From CAZBMJ01 sp964493205 (GTDB taxonomy: Bacteria > Myxococcota > UBA727 > JABDBI01), in the NCBI GenBank assembly GCA_964493205.1, contig CAZBMJ010000007.1, positions 1 to 64,000 of the forward strand: a DNA stretch of 64,000 nt. The letters are read 5' to 3'. The position numbers and the translations under genes are program-made. Below the pieces are notes generated by a model. That model did not search any database. It had not been told where the DNA came from and saw nothing but the letters and a program-made list of their open reading frames with translations. This document shows positions 53,989 to 63,006 of the stretch, piece by piece. How positions within the stretch are numbered: the stretch's first letter is position 1; each line of letters begins with the position of its first letter.

Positions 53989-54762
53989 AGCAGAATCGAC
54001 TTTATAACACTCTTGCATAAGGCATTTTCCACCTTTAACGTTAATATCTTTATTTATAGAGCATTTATTGAAAAGCATCTCTTTTATATCTTTAACAGAT
54101 GCTGCAGCATTTTCGAATTTTAATTTTGCTATATAAGCACTTACTACGCCTGCAGCTGCTGAAGTCCCATTAAAAAGCCTTTTTTGTGTGCTATATGCTT
54201 TACAAGTAACTATTCCTTCGTTTACATCTCCGGTAACTACTGCCAAATCAACTCCATCGCCATAATTTGAATAAGAAGCCAGTGTTAAACCATCTTTTCT
54301 AAGAGCAGCTACAATAATTACATTATTAAAAGTTTCTTTCATAGGAGCGCAATATTCGCATTCGTTACCAGCAGCAATAACAAAAAAAGATTCTTTAAAT
54401 TTTTGTTTTCCTATTTTTTGTTTTATATATTTTAAATTTTCCTCAAAAAAACTTAATGATAAATTAATAACAAAAGCTTTATTGTTAACACAATATTCTA
54501 TTGCATCAAATATATTTAAATAATCAGCTATACCTAGTTCATTACTTACTGCCACAGGAATTATATAGGCATCAGGAGCAATTGTAGTAATAATTCCTGC
54601 TATTGCAGTACCATGTTCTTCGTAGTCTTTTATTTTTTCTGCAGGTTCTAATAAATTTTTTCCTTCTAATAAATTATCTTTAAAAAGTTCTTGTTTGCAA
54701 TCTATGCCTGTATCAATAACACCTACTATTACTAAAAATAATAATAAACTATTAACTATCAT
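53983..54762 (-). CDS. Small S8 subtilase with no separate prodomain
   Basis: 259 residues. The S8 triad is visible: Asp17 (VIVGVIDTGID), His50 (EEHGTAIAGI), oxyanion Asn133 (IAAGNECEY) and Ser201 (FNGTSAAAGVVS). Typical subtilases have a signal peptide and a prodomain before the Asp; here the N-terminal hydrophobic stretch MIVNSLLLFLVIVGVIDTG already carries the first strand and the catalytic Asp. A signal peptidase cut would remove it. So either the enzyme stays uncleaved (membrane-tethered or cytosolic) or the start was lost. Eight Cys including CEYC suggest disulfides. GAGAG is a weak ribosome site. Confidence 0.85.
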   Translation of the reverse strand: MIVNSLLLFLVIVGVIDTGIDCKQELFKDNLLEGKNLLEPAEKIKDYEEHGTAIAGIITTIAPDAYIIPVAVSNELGIADYLNIFDAIEYCVNNKAFVINLSLSFFEENLKYIKQKIGKQKFKESFFVIAAGNECEYCAPMKETFNNVIIVAALRKDGLTLASYSNYGDGVDLAVVTGDVNEGIVTCKAYSTQKRLFNGTSAAAGVVSAYIAKLKFENAAASVKDIKEMLFNKCSINKDINVKGGKCLMQECYKVDSAL

Positions 54763-55034
54763 ATAAACGCTCTCATAAAATTTTACGCCTTTAATAGAAG
54801 CTAAATAAAATTAAATTAATCCCTAAAAAAGAAAAATATTGTCGAAATTTCACTTGAGTGTTACGTCCAAAAAAACTAATTCCTACAATAGCTACTATAG
54901 TATCTATTAAATGCTTTAAATAAGCTTAAGGGATACTATAATGTCTATAGAGGAAGCCATTCATGAATAGATTTGCTTTATTTGTGCTCATTAAAGAGAC
55001 AATGTGAGTTATGATTAAAATAGTTTTGATAGCA

Positions 55035-55355
55035 CTAAATTTTTGCTTTACGCTCAAAAAGAACTAAACCGACTCGGTCAATATGCTCTTTCAGCTTGTC
55101 ATCCTGATTAAGATTATTAAAATCCACTATATCAAAGCGATAAGGTAACATCAAAGCTTCAAGTTTAAGATGTATTTCCAAAATATAATTAAGGTCAATG
55201 TCTTGCCCTTCAACTGCCAGATCAATATCAGAACCAGGTCTATAGCGACCAAGTGCTCTTGAGCCAAATATTCGAACTCGATATATTTTTTCTAAACCAG
55301 CAAATATAGCTATTACAGCAGCCAATATTTGTGTTGATAATCCAAATGTTGTCAT
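55035..55355 (-). CDS. HI0073/MntA-type minimal nucleotidyltransferase
   Basis: 106 residues. The nucleotidyltransferase motif is GSRALGRYRPGSDIDLAV with Ser32, Asp43 and Asp45; a further acidic pair lies in FDIVDF. These proteins transfer nucleotides to a partner or tRNA in some toxin-antitoxin systems. The partner gene directly precedes it with a 4-bp overlap. The fold is complete. Confidence 0.9.
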   Translation of the reverse strand: MTTFGLSTQILAAVIAIFAGLEKIYRVRIFGSRALGRYRPGSDIDLAVEGQDIDLNYILEIHLKLEALMLPYRFDIVDFNNLNQDDKLKEHIDRVGLVLFERKAKI

Positions 55356-55774
55356 ACTTGATCACGCTCTTGCTGCAGCTTGTTCATCAGTTTGCTGATG
55401 AGTGGATAATAAACAGTCTTTATCATCTGCAACAATTCTTCAGCAGTTTTTTCATTGTAACTATGAGTACTAAGATTGCGGCTTAGAAGCATTTTTAACC
55501 AATTTTCGCCATCCTCAATAATACCATCTTGAAAACATTGTTCGATAACCGGGCGTGGGCCGTTTAGCCCTTGATAACCGCGACTAAGCAACAAATCTTG
55601 TAGAGTTTTCCACGCAAGTTCAAAGGTAAATTCGAAAGTTTGGATCAAGCCACTGCGTTCTAATCTTGAATAAGTTAAAAGACTATTAGCACTTACAAAC
55701 TCTTTATAGGCTTTTTCTAAATTGGCAAAACGTTGGTGCCAACGTATATCTTTAGGTATATTCATAGTACTCAT
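55352..55774 (-). CDS. HI0074-family nucleotidyltransferase partner
   Basis: 140 residues, helical, with the family signature RWHQRFANLEKAYKEFVSAN and QTFEFTFELAWKTLQDLLLS. This is the HEPN-like substrate-binding partner of the minimal nucleotidyltransferase; the pair is often discussed as a toxin-antitoxin module. The RxxxxH catalytic motif of HEPN RNases (R-x4-6-H) is not obvious, so toxic RNase activity is doubtful. Overlaps the 55035-55355 gene by 4 bp and lies about 50 bp from dapD. Confidence 0.88.
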   Translation of the reverse strand: MSTMNIPKDIRWHQRFANLEKAYKEFVSANSLLTYSRLERSGLIQTFEFTFELAWKTLQDLLLSRGYQGLNGPRPVIEQCFQDGIIEDGENWLKMLLSRNLSTHSYNEKTAEELLQMIKTVYYPLISKLMNKLQQERDQV

Positions 55775-55822
55775 TTTTTAATCTTTCTGATTAGCTCTCA
55801 ATAGAGCTAATAATACATTATT

Positions 55823-56662
55823 TTAAGCCCTTAAAAATTCTTCAAGCATGCTTTTGGCATCTGTATGTTCATCTCTATATTTAACAATGATTGGACAAGA
55901 AATAGCCAGGCTATGCTTTTTAGCAAAATCATTATTTAATATTGGGCGACTTCCTGGCACAACTACAGCGCGTGGTGGTATTTCTAAAACATCTTTGGCT
56001 TCGATAATAACCTGGTTTACCAAATCAAAGACTTTCATACCTTTGGTTAAATTAACACCAGCTGCAATAATAGCTTGTTCTCTAACAATAGTGCCTTCAA
56101 AAACTCCACTATTAGCACCTATTAAAACATTATCTTCAATAATAACTGGCATGGCACCTATGGGTTCAAGCACTCCACCTATTTGAGCTCCTGCAGAAAT
56201 ATGCACATTTTTACCAATTTGTGCGCAAGATCCTACTAACGCATTGGAATCAAGCATGCTTTTATCATCTATAAAAGCTCCAATATTTACAAAACATGGT
56301 GGCATTAACGTTACGTTATTGCCAATAAAAGCTCCTCTACGGACACTGCTTCCACCGGGAACTATTCTTGTTTGTTTATCAAGGGATATATCTTGTGGCC
56401 ATAAATTATCTTTATCAATATACGAAAATATATCTATTTTAACTTTTTTATTAATACCTTGTTTAAAACAAAATAAAATAGCTTTTTTTACTCTTATATC
56501 AACTTGCCAAGTAGTATTATTTTTATAAGCACAGCGAATTTTTCCTGATTCTAGCTCATCTAAAAAAATTTTAGCTAAATTTTGGTGTTTTAGATTAATA
56601 CTAAAATCTTGAGTTTCATAAATCATTTCTATATCAGATAAAACTTGTGAATTATTCAACAT
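55823..56662 (-). CDS. dapD: Tetrahydrodipicolinate N-succinyltransferase DapD
   Basis: Succinylase branch of DAP/lysine synthesis. The ATG at 56662 is preceded by GGAGTCTTTA and overlaps dapE's end by 11 bp; an upstream in-frame ATG at 56674 is the alternative. The N-terminal region is helical, then hexapeptide repeats begin near residue 100 (IVPGGSSVRRGAFIGNNVTL) and run to the C-terminal domain (VVVPGSRPILNNDFAKKHSL). Length 279 is normal. Confidence 0.92.
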   Translation of the reverse strand: MLNNSQVLSDIEMIYETQDFSINLKHQNLAKIFLDELESGKIRCAYKNNTTWQVDIRVKKAILFCFKQGINKKVKIDIFSYIDKDNLWPQDISLDKQTRIVPGGSSVRRGAFIGNNVTLMPPCFVNIGAFIDDKSMLDSNALVGSCAQIGKNVHISAGAQIGGVLEPIGAMPVIIEDNVLIGANSGVFEGTIVREQAIIAAGVNLTKGMKVFDLVNQVIIEAKDVLEIPPRAVVVPGSRPILNNDFAKKHSLAISCPIIVKYRDEHTDAKSMLEEFLRA

Positions 56663-57671
56663 TAAAGACTCCATTTTTTAAAATTTTAGCTATTTCAATA
56701 TAATGCAAATAACCATTATTAAGTTCTTCAAAAGTGATAAATTCGTTATCTTGATGAGCTATACTCAAAGAACCTGGTCCTGTAAGAATTACATGCTTAC
56801 TGATATTTTTAAAATAAGGAGCATCAGATCCAAAAGTAGCTACAAAAGATTTTTGATTAGGCAATGTTAAATAAGAAAATGGCTCTGACTGAGAAATAAT
56901 TTGCAAATTAGTGTTTGGGCTTAATAATGTCTTAATAGTTTTTATAACAGTTTGAGGATCTTGGTTTATGCGCATCAAAAATTTTGCTACTGCTTTGTCT
57001 GCAATAATATTTCTTGCACTTCCAGCATGAATTTCTCCTAAATTTATAAGATTATTAGACCAATCATAATTTATAAGTTTAAAGCAATCTATAATAAGCT
57101 TATTAATAGCGCTATCACCCAAGTAAGGCAGCGCACTATGAGCTTTTTTGCCAGAATATAGTAAATCAAAAGCTAAAACACCCATTTGTTCACTGGCAAA
57201 TAATAGCTCTGTAGGCTCCCCTACTACCAAAAATTTGCTTGTTTTATCAAAATTTTGAGCTAAACTTTTTGCCCCATCACTATTAGTTTCTTCACCAACA
57301 GTAAATAATAAAGCTATATCATCAAAGCCATCGTTGATTAATGATAAAAAAGCATGAATCATGCATGCTGCAATCCCCTTAGCATCACAAGCTCCTCTAG
57401 CAAATAATTTTTCTTGTTTGTGATCTATAATTGGCTCAAAAAATTCTGGAACTGTATCTAGATGAGTACAAAAAAAAGTTTGATAATTAGACAAGCTTTT
57501 TTTACAAATAAATAAATTATATCTTTTAGAATTATCTATAAATAATTTTTGTACTATAAAATTTTTAGCTAAAAAATAATCATATAAATAATCACAAACA
57601 AAATTTTCGTTATTTGTAACAGAAGGTATCTTACAAAGTTGAAAAGCTAGATCAAGAACCAGTTTTTGCAT
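56652..57671 (-). CDS. dapE: Succinyl-diaminopimelate desuccinylase DapE
   Basis: M20 metallopeptidase-type enzyme. 339 residues (E. coli 375). Metal motif CTHLDTVPEFFE and ARGACDAKGIAACMIH, and the catalytic Glu in LFTVGEETNSDGAKSL. The middle lid domain is slightly short. It precedes dapD in the operon order and overlaps it; together they convert tetrahydrodipicolinate into LL-DAP for DapF. Confidence 0.9.
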   Translation of the reverse strand: MQKLVLDLAFQLCKIPSVTNNENFVCDYLYDYFLAKNFIVQKLFIDNSKRYNLFICKKSLSNYQTFFCTHLDTVPEFFEPIIDHKQEKLFARGACDAKGIAACMIHAFLSLINDGFDDIALLFTVGEETNSDGAKSLAQNFDKTSKFLVVGEPTELLFASEQMGVLAFDLLYSGKKAHSALPYLGDSAINKLIIDCFKLINYDWSNNLINLGEIHAGSARNIIADKAVAKFLMRINQDPQTVIKTIKTLLSPNTNLQIISQSEPFSYLTLPNQKSFVATFGSDAPYFKNISKHVILTGPGSLSIAHQDNEFITFEELNNGYLHYIEIAKILKNGVFNVE

Positions 57672-57680
57672 AAAAATCTC

Positions 57681-59270
57681 TTATTTATCCAAACTACTAG
57701 TACCAAATATATCAAACTGCTCTTGATGAAAAGAACCCCTTGGCTTTACCGTTATATGTTTATTTAGTTTTTTTTCTATATTTTCTAAATTTTCATGTTC
57801 ACTACCATAAATTAAATCAACAACTTCTGGATGAGCATGAACAACAATATTTGGTTCAAATAATAAAGAACCTCGATTAAGCAAATCTCTAAATATTTCG
57901 TAAGCCACGCTTAGGCGCGATTTAAGAGTTCCCTTACCGTCACAATAAAAGCAAGGCTCACACATCATTCGCTCTAGGCTTTCTTTAGTTCTTTGCCTTG
58001 TCATTTCAACTAAACCAAGTTCAGATATTTTAACAACGTTACACCGAGCTTTATCTTTTTTTAAAGCCTCTATTAGGGCTTGTAAAACTTTATCACGATC
58101 ATTTTGAGTATCCATATCTATAAAATCGACAATAACCATGCCGCCAATATTTCTTAGGCGAAGCTGGAATGCCACTTCCTTAACTGCCTCTAAATTGGCT
58201 CTAAGTATTGTATCTTCTAAGTTACGCTTACCTACAAATTTACCGGTATTTACGTCAATTACAGTAAGCGCCTCTGCTTGATCGATTACTAAGTAGCCTC
58301 CTGATTTAAGCCAAACTTTTCTACTCATAGCTCGGCTAATTTCTGACTCTATGCCGTAGTGCTCAAAGATAGGCTCTTTTTTTTCATAAAGCTCTATTTT
58401 ATCAGATATAGATGAGTTAAAAACTTCTAAAAATTCTTTAGTTCTTAAAAAATCTTCTTTGCTGTCTATTACTATTCTGTGTAATGAATCATGGGCCATA
58501 TCTCTGGTGCATTTTAGTAAAATATCTAATTCTGGCTGGATAAGAGCTGGCGCTTTTAAAGCTTTTATACGGTTTTCTATAGTTTGCCACAAAGATAATA
58601 AATAATCACAATCACATAAAATTTTTTCATCACTTACACCCAAAGAAACCGTTCTAGCAACAAAGCCTGAATCAGCTTTTTTTTTCAGTAGTAATAATTT
58701 TTTTAAACGTTCTCGCTCATCCTCTTCAGTTATTTTACGACTAACGCCTATATGATCATAGTTTGGCATAAAAACCACATGCCGCCCAGGAATAGAAATA
58801 TTACAACTCACTCTTGGACCCTTGGTACCTATAGGATCTTTAGTCACTTGTACAACTATTTCTTGCCCAGGTTTAAGCAAATCCTCAATTTTTACTTTAA
58901 TCTTGGATTTAGTTTTTATCTCATAATCTGGCAATACAATAGCTTCTTCTAATTCTAAAGTTTTTGTGTCTTCTTCTTTTTCTTTAAATTCTTCTTCATC
59001 AATAAAATCTATAGGGTCAAGTTGAGGTGCAGACCTTAAAACATCGCCTACAAATAAAAAAGCAGCTTTACCAATACCAAGTTCAATAAAAGCTGCTTGC
59101 ATGCCTGGCAATACTCTTTGGACTTTCCCTAAGTAAATATTACCTAAAAGGCCTCTATCAGAATTTCGCTCTATCATTATCTCAGTAACGACACCAGCTT
59201 CAACATAAGCTATTCTAGTTTCAAAAGAAGCTACACTTACAATTAGCTGATCGCTCAAGATAGTACCCAC
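57681..59270 (-). CDS. rng: Ribonuclease G/E-type endoribonuclease
   Basis: 529 residues. The S1-like RNA-binding domain lies at the N-terminus (GNIYLGKVQRVLPGMQAAFI) with an acidic insert at about 85-125. The catalytic DNase-I-like subdomain has LTVIDVNTGKFVGKRNLEDT and IVDFIDMDTQNDRDKV, with the catalytic Asp residues. A Zn-link CxxC follows (CEPCFYCDGKG). Without the long RNase E tail it is RNase G-like. Placed between the leucine-type dehydrogenase and dapE. Confidence 0.9.
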   Translation of the reverse strand: MGTILSDQLIVSVASFETRIAYVEAGVVTEIMIERNSDRGLLGNIYLGKVQRVLPGMQAAFIELGIGKAAFLFVGDVLRSAPQLDPIDFIDEEEFKEKEEDTKTLELEEAIVLPDYEIKTKSKIKVKIEDLLKPGQEIVVQVTKDPIGTKGPRVSCNISIPGRHVVFMPNYDHIGVSRKITEEDERERLKKLLLLKKKADSGFVARTVSLGVSDEKILCDCDYLLSLWQTIENRIKALKAPALIQPELDILLKCTRDMAHDSLHRIVIDSKEDFLRTKEFLEVFNSSISDKIELYEKKEPIFEHYGIESEISRAMSRKVWLKSGGYLVIDQAEALTVIDVNTGKFVGKRNLEDTILRANLEAVKEVAFQLRLRNIGGMVIVDFIDMDTQNDRDKVLQALIEALKKDKARCNVVKISELGLVEMTRQRTKESLERMMCEPCFYCDGKGTLKSRLSVAYEIFRDLLNRGSLLFEPNIVVHAHPEVVDLIYGSEHENLENIEKKLNKHITVKPRGSFHQEQFDIFGTSSLDK

Positions 59271-59287
59271 AGTTTTAAGTTTTATGG

Positions 59288-60394
59288 CTAGAGTAACCCT
59301 CTACCCCTTTTTTGCAAATTGAATCCTTGCCTATTTCTTTTTAAATGTGCAATAGATTCTATTCTTGATTCAGCTATTTCGTTAGCTGCCCTCAAAGATG
59401 AAATCCCTTTTCTAGAAGAAATCTCAAATATTTTCTTTACAATATCAAAGATACCCGCAACTTGAGACAACGCATATTTACGATTATAACCATTGATCTC
59501 GCTATAAACATTTATTAGCCCTCCAGCAGAAATAACAAAATCTGGAGTATATAAAATATTTTTCATAGCTAACGAGGCTTGATCTGCTTCTTCATTCTGT
59601 AAAACATTGTTAGCGCACCCTGCAACTATTTTACAATTTAATCTAGGAATACTGTTAGAGTTTATAGCTCCACCTAAAGCACAAGGTGCAAAAATATCAC
59701 AATTTACATCATAAATTTCATTAACAGGAACAAAAATAATTCCTTCATACGCTTCTTTTACTCTTTTAATTGCTTCTATATCAATATCTGTAGCGATAAC
59801 TTTTGCTTTTGCAGCAAGCAAATGCTTAATCAAATAAAACCCAACATGGCCTACCCCTTGTATGGCGATTGTTCTACCAGCAAAATCATCACTGCCAAAA
59901 GTTTGATGTAATGCAGCTCTCATACCATGATAAACACCTAAAGCTGTAACTGGGCTTGGATCACCAGAACCACCAAATGCTCTAGGTATGCCGGTTACAA
60001 AATCTGTTTCTTGTCTAATCCATTCCATATCAACAACCGTAGTACCAACATCTTCAGCTGTGATATAGCGACCAGATAAGCTTTGCACAAATCTACCAAA
60101 TGCTCTAAACAAGCTTTCTGACTTCATAGATTTAGAGTCACCGATAATAACAGCTTTACCTCCACCAAGATTAAGACCAGAGATGGCAGCTTTATAGGTC
60201 ATGCCTCTTGATAATCTTAAAACATCTTGCAAAGCTTCTGATTCGTTTTGATAATGCCACATCCTGCAACCACCCAATGCTGGGCCTAAAACAGTATTAT
60301 GAATAGCTATAATCGCTTTTAATCCCGAATATTTATCGTTACAATAAATAACTTGTTCGTGATCTTTGTTGGATATTTCGTCAAAAATTCTCAT
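59288..60394 (-). CDS. Leucine/valine/phenylalanine-type amino-acid dehydrogenase
   Basis: 368 residues. Catalytic Lys in GLNLGGGKAVII and the substrate Lys in GMTYKAAISG; NAD-binding IAIQGVGHVGFYL. The signature GPALGGCRMWHYQNESEALQ is characteristic of leucine dehydrogenases. Deaminates branched-chain amino acids to keto acids, feeding branched CoA formation. The acyl-CoA dehydrogenase in this window could act on the products (inference). The C-terminal basic segment (KRNRQGFNLQKRGRGLL) is unusual. Confidence 0.92.
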   Translation of the reverse strand: MRIFDEISNKDHEQVIYCNDKYSGLKAIIAIHNTVLGPALGGCRMWHYQNESEALQDVLRLSRGMTYKAAISGLNLGGGKAVIIGDSKSMKSESLFRAFGRFVQSLSGRYITAEDVGTTVVDMEWIRQETDFVTGIPRAFGGSGDPSPVTALGVYHGMRAALHQTFGSDDFAGRTIAIQGVGHVGFYLIKHLLAAKAKVIATDIDIEAIKRVKEAYEGIIFVPVNEIYDVNCDIFAPCALGGAINSNSIPRLNCKIVAGCANNVLQNEEADQASLAMKNILYTPDFVISAGGLINVYSEINGYNRKYALSQVAGIFDIVKKIFEISSRKGISSLRAANEIAESRIESIAHLKRNRQGFNLQKRGRGLL

Positions 60395-60468
60395 AAATTT
60401 ATCCTTACTAACTAAACATGCTTTTTTTATTATATCTGATTTTAGAATTTTTATTTAATAAAGCATCG

Positions 60469-61266
60469 CTATTTTACAAAACCATAAAAAGATTTTTTAG
60501 CATCACCAATTTGCATAACAGTAAAAACAGATTTGTCATTTTGATCAATAATGGCAATAACCTTTATTTTTCCTCCCGGCTGACATATTTCTATTTCTTG
60601 AAGGGTACTTTTTTTGTTTAAGCTAAACCATGCACAAGCAGACGCAATAGCCGCACTACCACAACTTTTAGTAAAGCCTACTCCTCTTTCAAAAACAACA
60701 GAATGTACTTGTTCATCAGCCACCCAAACAAAACTATGATTATAAAGTGAAAAATCTTTACAAATTATTTCGATATTTTTTAAGTATTTTTCAACATCAG
60801 GCTTATGATCAAAGATCCAAATAAGATGCAAATTTTTTATATCAGCTCTAAATGCTGCTAGGTAAGAAAAATTAGGTTTTTCAAATTCTCTATATTTTTT
60901 AACCAAGCATTGGTTCATAGTAACTAAAATTTCGTTATTAAGTTTTTTAGCCACATAATAAGCACCGCTTAATTTTATAGTTATGCTTGAATAAAAAATA
61001 TTATTATCAAAAAACCATCTAGCTACACATCTAAGGCCATTGCCGCAATTGTAGGCTTCGCTACCATCAGCATTCATAACTCTCAGGTTAATACTATCAT
61101 CAATAACTTCAACAAATAAAATTCCGTCTGCCCCAATACTCATATGTCTATTGCATAATAAAAATAAATTTTTATCATATTCTTGTTCAATTAAAATGAA
61201 ATCATTGCCATTAGCTTGGTATTTATAAAATAAAATTTCTGTTAAATTGTTTTTAGTCATTATCAT
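60469..61266 (-). CDS. dapF: Diaminopimelate epimerase DapF
   Basis: Converts LL- to meso-DAP. The start is uncertain among a GTG at 61269 and ATGs at 61266 and 61260; none has a strong ribosome site, and I chose 61266. Both catalytic Cys are present: EAYNCGNGLRC and GFTKSCGSAAIASA. Length about 265 is close to E. coli. It is divergent from the 61282 lipoprotein gene with about 15 bp between them, so promoters must overlap each other's coding region. Confidence 0.92.
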   Translation of the reverse strand: MIMTKNNLTEILFYKYQANGNDFILIEQEYDKNLFLLCNRHMSIGADGILFVEVIDDSINLRVMNADGSEAYNCGNGLRCVARWFFDNNIFYSSITIKLSGAYYVAKKLNNEILVTMNQCLVKKYREFEKPNFSYLAAFRADIKNLHLIWIFDHKPDVEKYLKNIEIICKDFSLYNHSFVWVADEQVHSVVFERGVGFTKSCGSAAIASACAWFSLNKKSTLQEIEICQPGGKIKVIAIIDQNDKSVFTVMQIGDAKKSFYGFVK

Positions 61267-61281
61267 CACTTTTAGGTTTAT

Positions 61282-61938
61282 ATGAAAAAACTATATTTTA
61301 TAGCCATTATTCTTTTAAGTTCTTGCAAAACTTTTTGGCCCACTGACACAAAAAAAAGTTTAGGCACCTTTTGGCTTAACAAATCTATGTTTGCAGGTCA
61401 ATTCTGTGACCATGATAACCTAAGTTTAATAGATTACCGTCCATTTAAGTATCTAAATAATCTTAAAGATACAAATAACGAACTTTGCTCTGTACAACAA
61501 CAAGACATAATAAAAGCAGGCACTAAAGCTGAAATAATAGAGATAAAATATACTGATCAAGTTTTAGTTTTCTTAAAAATTGCTAGAGAAAGAGGTCAAG
61601 TAAGTTTTTTCAGAGATAATTTATATGTATTTTTAATGCCTGATCATGTTATTCAAAAAGAAGAAGTTAGAAAATACTTAAGCCAATTTTTAACTAACAA
61701 AGACCCAAACCCTTGGCTAATTACTCAAAAAGAATATATACAAAAAGCTATTTGGAGCAAAGAACCTGCATTTGGCATGAATAGAGAACATTTAAAAGCT
61801 GCACTAGGTTTGCCTTTAAGTACCCAAAAGTTAACTAAAACTTCCATCAACGAAGAACAAGAACTTTGGCATTATGATAACTACATAATTACACTTGAAG
61901 AGCAAGAAGTTATTAAAATAAATAAGATAAGTTATTAG
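61282..61938 (+). CDS. Lipoprotein of unknown function
   Basis: 218 residues. Lipobox IILLSSC (Cys15) and TTTAGG ribosome site. The mature part has two weak halves: residues of about 70-120 resemble an SH3-like small beta fold (AGTKAEIIEIKYTDQVLVFL), and the end AFGMNREHLKAALGLPLSTQ followed by YDNYIITLEEQEVIKI resembles SmpA/OmlA-type beta-lactamase-inhibitor-protein-like outer-membrane lipoproteins. The resemblance is loose. Tight start against dapF; cotranscribed with the kinase-like gene 10 bp downstream. Confidence 0.65.
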   Translation: MKKLYFIAIILLSSCKTFWPTDTKKSLGTFWLNKSMFAGQFCDHDNLSLIDYRPFKYLNNLKDTNNELCSVQQQDIIKAGTKAEIIEIKYTDQVLVFLKIARERGQVSFFRDNLYVFLMPDHVIQKEEVRKYLSQFLTNKDPNPWLITQKEYIQKAIWSKEPAFGMNREHLKAALGLPLSTQKLTKTSINEEQELWHYDNYIITLEEQEVIKINKISY

Positions 61939-61948
61939 GAGAATATAA

Positions 61949-62923
61949 ATGCGCTTAATATTATTTTTATTCTGTATAATAATTACTATTTTATACACAA
62001 CCAATGTAACTAATTATGAGCAAGAAATAAAAAATGCACTCTCAAATCAAGAAGTTTTAAAAATTGAACAAATTACTACTGGCCTATCTGACTCAAAAAT
62101 TTATAAAGTTATTCTAGAAAATAAAAAAATTTTTATCGCTAGGTTTTTAGATCCTAAAAGAGATCTTAAAGAGCGCAAATGGGAAATTAGCCTAATGCAA
62201 GAAACGGCCAAAAAAAGCATTTCTCCAGCTATTATTTATTCTTCGCCAAGCCAAGACTTGATTATTATGGACTATATTGATGGCAAAAATTTCAATCAAA
62301 CTTTTTTAGGAGATCCTTTACTTAAAAAATTAGCAAGTAATTTAAAAATTTTGCATTCAATAAGAATACCAGAACACACTATTAAAATTGAAACTTTGGA
62401 AAAGAAATTTTTTGTAAAATCTTCTACCCAAGAATATCAACATTTTCTAAGTATGTTTCGAGCCTTAGAAAAAGATTTTCTTGCCAATTCAACCATAACC
62501 ATTACCCACACAGATCTTCATCCTGGTAATTTGCTTGCAGATAAAGAAAATGTGTGGATAATTGATTGGCAAGATGCGGGTCTCTATGGCCCACTTTTTG
62601 ATGTTGCGCGTGTGGCACTTGAATTAAGCTTGGTGTTATCGCCTGAACAAGAAAATGCTTTTCTTAAAGATTATTTTGAAAGAGAAATGACACAAGAAGA
62701 AATTACAAGTTATAAAAAAGCAAAAGCATTAGTTACTATGAAAATAATCGACTCATTGGTTCATGCTTATACAAAAAACTCTTCTGAAGAAGATAAAAAT
62801 TCTAAAATAACAGAACTTTTTACTAAAGCTAAGCTTGGAATTGAAATCACCAACCCCATGCAAGATCAAGAATCGCTGATTATTTATTTACTCAAAGAGT
62901 TATTTAAAGCTATGGGTATTTAA
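61949..62923 (+). CDS. Aminoglycoside/choline kinase-like phosphotransferase with N-terminal hydrophobic segment
   Basis: 324 residues. The kinase core is TITHTDLHPGNLLADKENVW and IIDWQDAGLYGPLFDVARV, the Brenner/catalytic loop and DxD segment of APH/LicA-type kinases. The N-lobe holds GLSDSKIYKV, then an F-I-A-R strand. The first 20 residues (RLILFLFCIIITILYTTNV) are hydrophobic, and an exported or anchored kinase of this type is odd because ATP is intracellular. AGGAG ribosome site, 10 bp after the lipoprotein gene. Substrate unknown, possibly choline or a hexose. Confidence 0.8.
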   Translation: MRLILFLFCIIITILYTTNVTNYEQEIKNALSNQEVLKIEQITTGLSDSKIYKVILENKKIFIARFLDPKRDLKERKWEISLMQETAKKSISPAIIYSSPSQDLIIMDYIDGKNFNQTFLGDPLLKKLASNLKILHSIRIPEHTIKIETLEKKFFVKSSTQEYQHFLSMFRALEKDFLANSTITITHTDLHPGNLLADKENVWIIDWQDAGLYGPLFDVARVALELSLVLSPEQENAFLKDYFEREMTQEEITSYKKAKALVTMKIIDSLVHAYTKNSSEEDKNSKITELFTKAKLGIEITNPMQDQESLIIYLLKELFKAMGI

Positions 62924-62957
62924 TAATTCAGTTTATTTTTTAGCATGTTAGTAAGTT

Positions 62958-62994
62958 TCGTGAAATTTGAACAGACATGTTGCAAATTTCATGA
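62958..62994. promoter_or_regulatory. Inverted repeat before the DUF4143 ATPase gene
   Basis: TGAAATTTG (62961-62969) and CAAATTTCA (62983-62991) are perfect inverted halves; with a G-U and two pairs beyond they form a 12-bp stem with a 13-nt centre. Position just 12 bp upstream of the ATG at 63007 suggests an operator or an RNA hairpin. Function is inferred. Confidence 0.4.
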
Positions 62995-63006
62995 TATACA
63001 GTTTTT

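Noticed and set aside
54896..54940. Inverted repeat TATAGTATC/GATACTATA in the 54763-55034 gap, with a short MSIEEAIHE frame after it
   Set aside because: The repeat is short with a long loop in AT-rich DNA, and the frame stops after nine codons. The rest of the 272-bp gap shows nothing that I can support.
55011..55070. Signal-peptide-like short frame starting ATG ATT AAA ATA
   Set aside because: It overlaps the end of the nucleotidyltransferase gene on the opposite strand and ends quickly. Read as chance.
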